This document shows positions 1 to 6,056 of a DNA stretch of 10,090 nt, one piece after another. Position 1 is the first letter of the stretch; each line of letters starts with the position of its first letter. Location: assembly GCA_945788485.1 (NCBI GenBank), contig CALZMB010000065.1, positions 1 through 10,090 on the forward strand, read 5' to 3'. The notes under the pieces were generated by a model. The model did no database searches and had not been told where the DNA came from. It saw only the letters and a list, made by a program, of their open reading frames with translations. Made by a program: the position numbers and the translations under genes. This stretch comes from an uncultured bacterium (GTDB lineage: Bacteria > Bacteroidota > Bacteroidia > Bacteroidales > Bacteroidaceae).

Positions 1-54
1 CCCGAGACCCACAGCTTAGAAGGCTGTTGCTCTATCCAGCTGAGCTACCGGACC
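1..54 (-). tRNA. tRNA-Arg (anticodon UCU), 3' part cut off by window edge
   Basis: On the minus strand the gene begins at 54 with acceptor arm GGTCCGG, followed by TA, the D stem GCTC/GAGC, the anticodon stem ACAGC/GCTGT and the 7-base loop CTTCTAA. The anticodon TCT lies at 20-18 and reads AGA arginine codons. The variable region GGGTC and the start of the T arm (TCGGG) reach position 1, so the rest of the T arm and the acceptor 3' strand lie outside the window. All cloverleaf parts that can be checked pair properly. It is the last gene on the minus strand here and appears to have its own promoter rather than depending on yaaA upstream. Confidence 0.93.
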
Positions 55-79
55 AATGCCCTTTTACATAAAGCGACTG

Positions 80-87
80 CAAAATTA
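80..87 (-). promoter_or_regulatory. Probable -7 box of the tRNA-Arg promoter
   Basis: On the minus strand these bases read TAATTTTG, an exact match to the Bacteroidetes -7 consensus TAnnTTTG. The box ends 25 bases before the first base of the tRNA, which would give a short 5' leader for RNase P to remove. No good TTG lies 19-23 bases further upstream, so only half of the promoter is recognisable. That it serves the tRNA is an inference from position. Confidence 0.5.
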
Positions 88-250
88 CTATTTTTTCTTT
101 ACTTTCCGCCGCAGATACACATATTATTATAATTCTTTAACAAGAGAAGAAAGAGAAGAAGACACAACAGGAACCTGTTTATCGACATGCCAAAAACATA
201 AGGAGAAACGGTGAAACATGACGCATAAACGGCTGACGTACATTCTTCAG
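88..250. other. Intergenic region between yaaA and tRNA-Arg, little recognisable
   Basis: This stretch is AT-rich and carries a purine-rich run on the plus strand at 141-162 (pyrimidine-rich on the minus strand). A small dyad, AACAGG/CCTGTT at 166-179 with only two central bases, follows the end of yaaA. It is followed on the minus strand by a mixed T/C tract rather than a run of U, so I do not call it a terminator. No other gene or RNA is evident. Confidence 0.5.
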
Positions 251-1033
251 CTACATCTCTCGCACGAAATGAGGATGTCTGTCATCTCCTGCATGAGGAT
301 TAAAGAGGAAACCCTCGTACGAGAAAGACTGCAGAATGGACGGCCGGGAGATACGGTTGGCAAGCACATATCTCAACATTGCGCCACGGCATGCCTTTGC
401 CCACACCGCCTGTATCTTCAGTCCGCCGTCCGGCTGACGTACATGGAAATACGGATGAACTACTGTGAGTTCACGGCAGACACGCTGCCAGTCGAACAGC
501 TGCTCATATTCTTCGGTCGAGAGATGCAGCAGTATGCCGTCATCTGCCTTTGTCTCGGCGATGAGATGGTCGGTGAGGACGTCGCGCCAATAGCGGTTGA
601 GGGCTTTGCCGTCTGTAGAAGGAAGCGTGATGTTGTGAGCAATGCGATACGGGGCGACGGCATCCATTGGTCGCAACAAGCCGTAGAGGAAAGTCGTGAT
701 GTAGAGATGCCGCTGCGCATATTGCAGTTCAGCGGGTGTCAGAGACGACGCCTTGAGATGCTTGTAGGCTTGTCCGTTGTAGGCGAACAGGGCTGGCAAC
801 GTCGCGGCGGAGACAAACAGCTGGTAGCGTTTCCAGTTTTCCGCAGCGATACTCCTGCTGCAAGAGAGGATAGATGACAGCTCCGCGACATCATGGGCAG
901 CCATGTCAAGCGCCAAACGGTTGGCAACAGCCTGATACCGGGGAGCTGTCATGTCGCTCTCACGCCATGAAACGGATGCCGCAGCCTTAGCGGCGGGAAC
1001 CATGATTTTAGCGTCTGCCAAGAGTATCTGCAT
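251..1033 (-). CDS. yaaA: YaaA/DUF328 family protein (peroxide stress response)
   Basis: The 260-residue product matches the YaaA (DUF328/UPF0246) family over its whole length and has the family's usual size. Visible landmarks are the short N-terminal strand ending in AK at 8-9, ALFAYNGQAYK at 81-91, the hallmark LYGLLRPMDAVAPYR at 116-130, YWRDVLTDHL at 148-157 and a basic helix AKACRGAMLRYVLANR at 212-227. In E. coli, YaaA is part of the OxyR-controlled response and limits free iron and peroxide damage; its fold includes a DNA-binding helix-hairpin-helix-like element. The protein should be cytoplasmic, with no signal peptide or membrane segment. The ATG at 1033 fits the family N terminus. 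It lies 77 bases behind the SDR gene and is probably co-transcribed with it. Whether it is peroxide-induced here cannot be seen: no OxyR or PerR site was recognised. Family assignment is secure; the physiological role is inferred from E. coli. Confidence 0.93.
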   Translation of the reverse strand: MQILLADAKIMVPAAKAAASVSWRESDMTAPRYQAVANRLALDMAAHDVAELSSILSCSRSIAAENWKRYQLFVSAATLPALFAYNGQAYKHLKASSLTPAELQYAQRHLYITTFLYGLLRPMDAVAPYRIAHNITLPSTDGKALNRYWRDVLTDHLIAETKADDGILLHLSTEEYEQLFDWQRVCRELTVVHPYFHVRQPDGGLKIQAVWAKACRGAMLRYVLANRISRPSILQSFSYEGFLFNPHAGDDRHPHFVREM

Positions 1034-1065
1034 TTCTTCGGACTATATTTTCAGGTGAATAATAC

Positions 1066-1108
1066 GCCTTCCGGCAAAGAGAAGGCCCATGTCATGAACT
1101 TGCCGGAA
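1066..1108 (-). repeat. Intercistronic inverted repeat between SDR gene and yaaA
   Basis: TTCCGGCAA at 1069-1077 and TTGCCGGAA at 1100-1108 are perfect 9-base arms separated by 22 bases, giving a GC-rich hairpin in the transcript between the two genes. A second, overlapping dyad, GCCTT at 1066-1070 with AAGGC at 1082-1086, shares the same left arm, so the two folds exclude each other. No U run follows on the minus strand, so it is not a normal intrinsic terminator. Roles such as mRNA stabilisation or partial attenuation are inference. Confidence 0.6.
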
Positions 1109-1110
1109 TC

Positions 1111-1869
1111 CTATTGTTGTCTCACGACCACTGAGCCGCTTGCCTGATGCGTGGCGAGGACAAGGACTTCTGCAATCTGGACATGCGGAGGAGCAGAGGC
1201 GGCATATAGCGCGACGTCTGCTATGTCTTCGCCTGTCAGCGGCTTGATGCCTTTATATACGTTTGCCGCACGGTCGCTGTCGCCATGGAAACGGACAGTG
1301 CTGAAGTTTGTCTCGACAAGTCCCGGCTTGATGTTCGTGACACGCAGCGCGGTCTCAGCGACATCAATGCGCAGCCCGTCAGTTATTGCTTTCACCGCAG
1401 CCTTAGTGGCGCAATAGACATTTCCGCCAGCGTATGCAGCATCACCTGCTACGCTGCCGATGTTGATGATATGTCCCGTGTTGCGTTTCACCATATTCGG
1501 CACGACGAGACGTGTCATTGTGAGCAGTCCCTTTATGTTTGTGTCGATCATGACATTCCAGTCTTCCGGGTCGCCCTCATACTCTTTCTCCAGTCCGAGA
1601 GCCAGCCCGGCGTTGTTGATCAGAACATCTACGTTCTGCCATTCAGCAGGCAGGGAAGCGAGCGACAGCTCTGCCGCCGCGGCATCACGCACGTCAAAAG
1701 CGAGTGTCTCGACTTCAACGCCGTGTTTCTTTAGCTCTTCTTTCAGCAGAAGAAGTTTGTCCGCCCTGCGCGCCGTGATGATGATGTTGTATCCCGCTTT
1801 AGCGAAAGCCCTGGCGCAAGCTTCGCCTATTCCGCTTGTCGCGCCTGTAATAAGTGCTGTTTTTCTCAT
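1111..1869 (-). CDS. SDR-family NAD(P)-dependent oxidoreductase, YdfG-like
   Basis: This is a classical short-chain dehydrogenase/reductase of 252 residues. It shows the Rossmann nucleotide-binding motif TGATSGIG at 8-15, an NNAG motif at 85-88 and the complete catalytic tetrad Asn111, Ser139, Tyr152 and Lys156 (in VYCATK). ARR at 33-35, after the second strand, is typical of enzymes that prefer NADP(H). Length and sequence resemble E. coli YdfG, an NADP-dependent 3-hydroxy acid/L-allo-threonine dehydrogenase, but substrate cannot be fixed from SDR sequence alone. It is predicted cytoplasmic with no membrane segment. I use the ATG at 1869 because it places the first strand directly before TGATSGIG; the frame extends to a TTG at 1881, adding only MHCT. 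The gene lies 35 bases behind the HAD gene and 77 before yaaA, so it is probably the middle cistron of a three-gene transcript. Confidence 0.92.
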   Translation of the reverse strand: MRKTALITGATSGIGEACARAFAKAGYNIIITARRADKLLLLKEELKKHGVEVETLAFDVRDAAAAELSLASLPAEWQNVDVLINNAGLALGLEKEYEGDPEDWNVMIDTNIKGLLTMTRLVVPNMVKRNTGHIINIGSVAGDAAYAGGNVYCATKAAVKAITDGLRIDVAETALRVTNIKPGLVETNFSTVRFHGDSDRAANVYKGIKPLTGEDIADVALYAASAPPHVQIAEVLVLATHQASGSVVVRQQ

Positions 1870-1904
1870 AGTGCAATGCAATGTTTGTCAAGATAGTGTT
1901 ATAA

Positions 1905-2345
1905 TCAGAACCACTGCCACCATTTTCTCTTGGCAGCTTGAGGCTTGTCCGGGATTTCTTGCGCCTCACGGATTTTCTCGTTAATAACGTCTTTCCATGT
2001 CACGCGCTCGTTCACCATGCGATAGATAGTGCCCCAGTCAGGCAGCCCGCCGACGTTTCTGTCATCGATGAAGAGGTCAACCCGGAGCTTCCTTGCATAG
2101 TGTTCGTTCTTGCCGGTGTCTTCTTCCGGGAAGTCTTTGTTCACGGCATAGAACTCGACACCTCTCTGCCTGCACCATTCTACAGCGTCGTCGAGGAGTT
2201 TTCCCTCTCTCACAGACCACAATACGAGCTGGTGGCCTTCCCTCATAAAGGCTTTCAGAGTGTCTATTGCGAACAGCCGTTCCTCTCCTATTTCGGGATA
2301 ACGGTGCTCTACTACCGTTCCGTCAAAATCTACTGCAATAATCAT
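1905..2345 (-). CDS. HAD-superfamily hydrolase (BT0820-like small phosphatase)
   Basis: A 146-residue HAD-fold protein without a sizeable cap domain. Motif I is DFDGT at 6-10, with nucleophile Asp6 and acid Asp8. Motif II is the serine in LWSVREG (Ser44), a lysine at about 86 could serve as motif III, and motif IV is FIDDRN with Asp94 and Asp95. It resembles the compact Bacteroides HAD group that includes BT0820 (my recollection of the sequence pattern, not a search). The substrate is unknown, perhaps a small phosphate ester. The C terminus is basic and aromatic (AKRKWWQWF), which could contact membrane or a partner; this is inference. I chose the ATG at 2345 because it gives the normal HAD start, MIIAVDFDGT; the frame extends to a TTG at 2384, inside the terminator hairpin of the upstream operon. 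It appears to be the first cistron before the SDR gene and yaaA. Confidence 0.87.
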   Translation of the reverse strand: MIIAVDFDGTVVEHRYPEIGEERLFAIDTLKAFMREGHQLVLWSVREGKLLDDAVEWCRQRGVEFYAVNKDFPEEDTGKNEHYARKLRVDLFIDDRNVGGLPDWGTIYRMVNERVTWKDVINEKIREAQEIPDKPQAAKRKWWQWF

Positions 2346-2362
2346 ACTTTTATGAAATAGTT

Positions 2363-2438
2363 GAAAAAAGAAACGAGTTGGCAAACGCGGCGTACTGTCT
2401 TGAAGTCAATGTACAATCGTTTTTGCAACTCGTTTCTT
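2363..2438 (-). terminator. Intrinsic terminator at the end of the polysaccharide operon
   Basis: AAGAAACGAGTTG at 2368-2380 and CAACTCGTTTCTT at 2426-2438 are 13-base perfect arms. With one bulge, the stem continues inward through CAAA (2382-2385) and TTTG (2422-2425). The loop itself holds nested dyads (GTAC at 2392-2395 and 2411-2414, TTGA/TCAA between them). On the minus strand the stem is followed directly by six T at 2369-2364, the expected U run, 34 bases after the BY-kinase stop codon. The T-rich flank on the other side (2438-2450) means it could also stop plus-strand transcription, but no plus-strand gene ends here. Confidence 0.85.
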
Positions 2439-2471
2439 GTTTGTTTATTGATTATTTCAATCTGTTTTCTG

Positions 2472-5015
2472 TTATCTCTTTATGGAGTCATCGTCTTTCT
2501 TGCCATAGTTGCTGAGCGTGTAGTCTCCATAATGGCCGTAGTGGCCGTATGTTCCGTAGCGTTTGCCTTGTTTCTTTCCGTAGCCGTATCCGCTGTATGC
2601 GGCATATTTCCCGTATCGTCCGTATCTGCCATATCCGTAGTAGTAGCCGTATTTCTTCTTAGAGAGATCGACTGCGTTGATGACGACAGACGCGTTAGGC
2701 AACTTGTTTGAATCCGAGAGTTCGTTCAGGCAGCTGAACGCGCTCTTCGCTGTATAGTCCGCTCTCGACACGAATATTGTCGCGTTTGTGACACGTCCGA
2801 TGCTTATGGTGTCTGTAACGAGGCCGACAGGAGCGGTATCGACGATGATGTAGTCATACATCTCGTTGAGTATTCCAAACACTTTGTCGAGCGATTCGCG
2901 TGCAATGATCTCCGCCGGGTTAGGCGGTATAGGCCCAGCCATGAGCAGGTCGAGGTTCTTGTTGATGCCTGACGGGAGGATTTGTTGGCGCACCATGTCG
3001 GCTGAGGGGCTGTCGTGTACGAGGAGACGTGTTATGCCAGACTCAGTGTCGTTGATGTCGAATAGTTTCGAGAGTCTCGGTTTGCGGATGTCAAGGCCTA
3101 CGAGCACGACTTTCTTTCCGAGGAGCGCGAAGCTGACGGCAAGGTTCGCGGCGATGAAGGTCTTGCCTTCTCCCGATGTGCTTGATGTCAGCATGACAAC
3201 CTTCTGATTGTCTTTGAGCATGAACTGGAGGTTTGTACGCAGTGAGCGGAAGACTTCCTCCATCATGTTGTTTTGGTTCTCGTGTACTACGATGTCTGCT
3301 TTTGTCTTTGCTCTCTCGCTTGCTACCGGGATGTCGGCGAGTATCGGGAGGCGTGTGAGGCCTTCGACATCGTTACGTCCCTCTATCTTGTATCGCATGA
3401 GCTGTAGGAAGAGCAGGACGAGGAAAGGCACGATGAAAGCAATGCCGAGTGCTCCGAGCAGGATGTTGTTGCGGTTTGGAGAAATCTGTCCGTAGAAAGT
3501 CGGTTCGTCAATGAGTTTTCCCTTGTCTGCCGTTGCTGCGAGCGAGATGGAGTTTTCCTCACGTTTCTGGAGGAGCATGAGATACAGTCCGGAGCGCACT
3601 TCCTGCTGTCTTCCGATTTGGTTGAGGATACGTTCCTGCACAGGGCTTTGCTGCACCTGCGCGCTGTATTTCGAGAACTGGTTCTGCATCGCATTACGCT
3701 GAATCTCGTAGTTGTTGCGTGCCTGAGCCATGGCGCGGCGTATGCTTGCCGTGAGGTCGTTGAGTTGTTCTGTCAGAGGTATGACAGTAGGCGAGTTCTC
3801 GCTTGCAGTTCTGAGCAGTCTGTTACGTTCAAGCACAATCTCGTTGTACTTGTTGATGAGTGACGATGCCGCCTGGTCAGTGAGTCCGACATTTGACGGC
3901 AGTGTCTGATATTTGTTCTGCGGCAGGTTCATGTAGTCAGTGATGCTGTTGAGCAGGGCGAGCTGTGTAGCCATCTCGGCAAGTTTCTCGTCATAGCTTG
4001 TTGACTGGCTGAAGGCGTTAGATGCCGTCATGCCGATTTCCACCACTTTGTTCTGCCGTTTGAAAGATTCGAGCTGTCCCTCGGTCATGCCGAGTTCAGC
4101 ATTGATTTTCTCCAGACGGCTGTTGATGAACTCTTCAGTCCTGACGGCGATGATGTTTTTGTCGTTGTTGGCTTCTTCGTTGTAGCTTGTGACAAGCTGC
4201 TTGAGATAGTCAGCCGCTCTCTGCACGTTGACGTCAGTGAGAGTGAGCAAGAGTATAGAAGTGGAGCGGCTGGTTGGCTGCACGCCGAGTTTTCCGGCGA
4301 AAGCGGCAGCCGTATTGCTGAGCGGAGAGATATTCACGATGAGTGTCTGCCCCTCTTTCATGTGCGCCGTGCTTTCAGAATTGGGCAGGAAAGTGAGGAA
4401 TCCGACTGATGTCTTTATGCGTGCTGGGATGACGGGCAGCACAGCATTTATCTCCCTTGGCTCATATCCGCGTTCTCCCTTGTGCGCGATAGTGTATTTT
4501 CCGTGTACCTCGTATTTTCCCGCTTTGTATGTTATGCGCAACGAGATAGGCATTTTGAGTTTCTCAAGCGAGGGGAGGTCGAGGTCAACAGTGAGCGGCT
4601 GGTTCTTGTAGTAGAGGCGATCGACGATGCGTCCCTCATGATAGTATGAGGTGTAAAGCTTCAGTTCTTTCACCGCTTCGAGCGCTATGGAGCGCGAAGC
4701 GATGATTTCCATCTCGTTGTCGATGCCTTGCGAGTTAGACATCATGCCGAGGTTTTCTGCGCTGAGCAGGCTTCTTCTTGACGAGCGTCCTCCGTTTTCG
4801 TCCTTCACGAGCATCTTTGCGGCAGCCTGATACACTGGTGTGGTGTATCTGAGATAGGTGTATGCCACGCCGAGGCAAAGGATGATGGAGAAGACGAACC
4901 ATTTCCAGTTGAGTATGAAGATGGCCATGAGGTTCCTGATATTGAACGCTGACTCCTCTTCAACTTCAGCCACATATCCGTTTGCGGCAGTTGTGTTGTT
5001 GTTTAGTTCTTCCAT
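2472..5015 (-). CDS. Polysaccharide chain-length regulator / BY-family tyrosine autokinase (Wzc-like fusion)
   Basis: The 847-residue protein is a one-piece co-polymerase and bacterial tyrosine kinase of the inner membrane. It has a first membrane helix at about 36-53 and a long periplasmic Wzz-type region (about 54-515) with coiled-coil stretches near 295-470. The second membrane helix is at about 518-538 and the cytoplasmic CpsD/CapB-type kinase follows. Kinase landmarks are EVFRSLR at 587-593 (the ExxRxxR ring-assembly motif), Walker A TSGEGKT at 613-619, a Walker A' region LVGLDIRKP at 638-646 and Walker B YIIVD at 722-726. The C-terminal tail at 789-837 has 17 tyrosines, mostly in YG pairs, the expected sites of trans-autophosphorylation. 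In this family, cycles of phosphorylation control polymer length and export with a Wza-type porin, which is absent from the window. Gly640 stands where the first Walker A' Asp normally is. The start ATG lies 40 bases after the rmlA stop; an intrinsic terminator follows, so this is the last cistron. Confidence 0.95.
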   Translation of the reverse strand: MEELNNNTTAANGYVAEVEEESAFNIRNLMAIFILNWKWFVFSIILCLGVAYTYLRYTTPVYQAAAKMLVKDENGGRSSRRSLLSAENLGMMSNSQGIDNEMEIIASRSIALEAVKELKLYTSYYHEGRIVDRLYYKNQPLTVDLDLPSLEKLKMPISLRITYKAGKYEVHGKYTIAHKGERGYEPREINAVLPVIPARIKTSVGFLTFLPNSESTAHMKEGQTLIVNISPLSNTAAAFAGKLGVQPTSRSTSILLLTLTDVNVQRAADYLKQLVTSYNEEANNDKNIIAVRTEEFINSRLEKINAELGMTEGQLESFKRQNKVVEIGMTASNAFSQSTSYDEKLAEMATQLALLNSITDYMNLPQNKYQTLPSNVGLTDQAASSLINKYNEIVLERNRLLRTASENSPTVIPLTEQLNDLTASIRRAMAQARNNYEIQRNAMQNQFSKYSAQVQQSPVQERILNQIGRQQEVRSGLYLMLLQKREENSISLAATADKGKLIDEPTFYGQISPNRNNILLGALGIAFIVPFLVLLFLQLMRYKIEGRNDVEGLTRLPILADIPVASERAKTKADIVVHENQNNMMEEVFRSLRTNLQFMLKDNQKVVMLTSSTSGEGKTFIAANLAVSFALLGKKVVLVGLDIRKPRLSKLFDINDTESGITRLLVHDSPSADMVRQQILPSGINKNLDLLMAGPIPPNPAEIIARESLDKVFGILNEMYDYIIVDTAPVGLVTDTISIGRVTNATIFVSRADYTAKSAFSCLNELSDSNKLPNASVVINAVDLSKKKYGYYYGYGRYGRYGKYAAYSGYGYGKKQGKRYGTYGHYGHYGDYTLSNYGKKDDDSIKR
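2505..2651 (-). repeat. Low-complexity Tyr/Gly repeat coding for the kinase tail
   Basis: This part of the BY-kinase gene is built from short repeated units encoding YG, RYG, KYG and HYG, seen on the plus strand as recurring CCGTA and CCGTAT blocks. It gives 17 tyrosines in 49 residues. Such tracts can gain or lose units by slippage, so tail length may vary between strains. It remains in frame and is not a separate element. Confidence 0.8.
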
Positions 5016-5055
5016 TCTGATTGTCTATGTTTTTTGTTTTTGTTCATTAGCGGTG

Positions 5056-5934
5056 TTATCCTTCATTGATGAGGTTGAGCAGATACTTCCCGTAGTCGTT
5101 CTTTGCCATGGGCTGCGCAATTTCTTTCAGCCTTGCCGCTGTTATCCAGTGTTTGCGGTAAGCAATTTCTTCGAGGCACGCAATTTTCAATCCTTGGCGT
5201 TTCTCTATGACTTCGATGAACGTCGATGCCTCAGCGAGCGAGTCGTGTGTCCCGGTGTCGAGCCACGCGAATCCTCTCGGCAGCGTCTGCACTTTCAGCG
5301 CGTGCTGTGCGAGATAGGTCTGGTTGACGGTTGTTATCTCCAATTCTCCCCTGGCAGATGGTTTGATGTTCTTCGCTATCTGCACTACGGAGTTCGGGTA
5401 GAAATACAGTCCGACGACGGCATAGTTTGATTTCGGGTGCGCGGGTTTCTCTTCGATAGAGAGGCAGTTGCCCTGATCGTCGAACTCTGCCACTCCATAT
5501 CGTTCCGGGTCGTTGACCCAATATCCGAAGACGGTGGCCTTTCCTTCTTCTGTAGCGTTGACGACGCTCTGCTCCAGCACTTTCTCGAAGCCTACGCCAT
5601 GGAATATGTTATCTCCGAGCACGAGGCACACGTCGTCGTCTCCGATAAACTCTTCTCCGATGATGAAAGCCTGTGCGAGGCCGTCTGGCGACGGTTGTTC
5701 GGCATAGCTGAAGTTCACTCCGATGTCGCTTCCGTCTCCGAGCAGCCGCTTGAATCCGGGCAAATCGTGTGGTGTTGATATGATGAGAATCTCCCTTATC
5801 CCTGCTCCCATGAGGACGGATATGGGATAATATATCATGGGTTTGTCAAAGATGGGTATCAGCTGTTTGCTGATGCCTTTTGTTATAGGATAGAGGCGTG
5901 TTCCAGAGCCTCCTGCCAATACTATTCCTTTCAT
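5056..5934 (-). CDS. rmlA: Glucose-1-phosphate thymidylyltransferase
   Basis: This enzyme joins glucose-1-phosphate and dTTP to form dTDP-glucose and pyrophosphate, the first step towards dTDP-L-rhamnose and other dTDP-deoxysugars. The 292-residue length is typical of RmlA. Visible motifs are the nucleotide-binding signature GGSGTRLYP at 8-16, KQLIPIFDKPMIYYP at 23-37, LGDN at 106-109 (metal-binding Asp108), EEKP at 161-164 and WLDTGT at 224-229 (second metal-binding Asp226). It is a soluble cytoplasmic enzyme. The start at 5934 gives the family N terminus MKGIVLAGG; an in-frame ATG at 5997 would add 21 residues with no counterpart in the family. It is the middle cistron of the polysaccharide operon, 122 bases behind the sugar transferase and 40 before the BY-kinase. 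rmlB, rmlC and rmlD are not in the window, so the final sugar cannot be named. Confidence 0.96.
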   Translation of the reverse strand: MKGIVLAGGSGTRLYPITKGISKQLIPIFDKPMIYYPISVLMGAGIREILIISTPHDLPGFKRLLGDGSDIGVNFSYAEQPSPDGLAQAFIIGEEFIGDDDVCLVLGDNIFHGVGFEKVLEQSVVNATEEGKATVFGYWVNDPERYGVAEFDDQGNCLSIEEKPAHPKSNYAVVGLYFYPNSVVQIAKNIKPSARGELEITTVNQTYLAQHALKVQTLPRGFAWLDTGTHDSLAEASTFIEVIEKRQGLKIACLEEIAYRKHWITAARLKEIAQPMAKNDYGKYLLNLINEG

Positions 5935-6056
5935 TTTGCGGGATGTTTGTTTTATACGATTCGTTATGCAGGCAATATCGTCTGTGCCTTCCGGCATGAC
6001 GTTGTTGTCATATTATAAATAAGGTGTACTCCGTTCTGCTTGTTGTTCCGCCTTGT

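Noticed and set aside
1..54. tRNA-associated integration site for a mobile element
   Set aside because: No integrase, direct repeat of the tRNA end or change in composition is visible next to it; the tRNA 3' end is outside the window.
166..179. AACAGG/CCTGTT dyad as yaaA terminator
   Set aside because: Only two central bases and no run of T on the minus strand; the following tract is mixed T/C.
218..877. Plus-strand open frame of 219 codons
   Set aside because: It lies almost wholly antisense to yaaA, which matches a known family end to end; the translation shows no domain.
2346..2384. Longer HAD protein starting with TTG at 2384
   Set aside because: The start would lie inside the terminator stem and add residues before the normal HAD motif I strand.
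2505..2651. CRISPR-like or intergenic tandem repeat
   Set aside because: The repeats are in frame, encode the kinase Tyr/Gly tail and lack uniform repeat and spacer lengths.
2361..2711. Plus-strand hydrophobic frame of 116 codons
   Set aside because: It spans the terminator hairpin and is antisense to the kinase Tyr/Gly tail; its Val/Ser repeats mirror the YG codons.
5935..5997. Longer rmlA start at the ATG at 5997
   Set aside because: It would add 21 residues not found in RmlA proteins; the ATG at 5934 gives the exact family N terminus.
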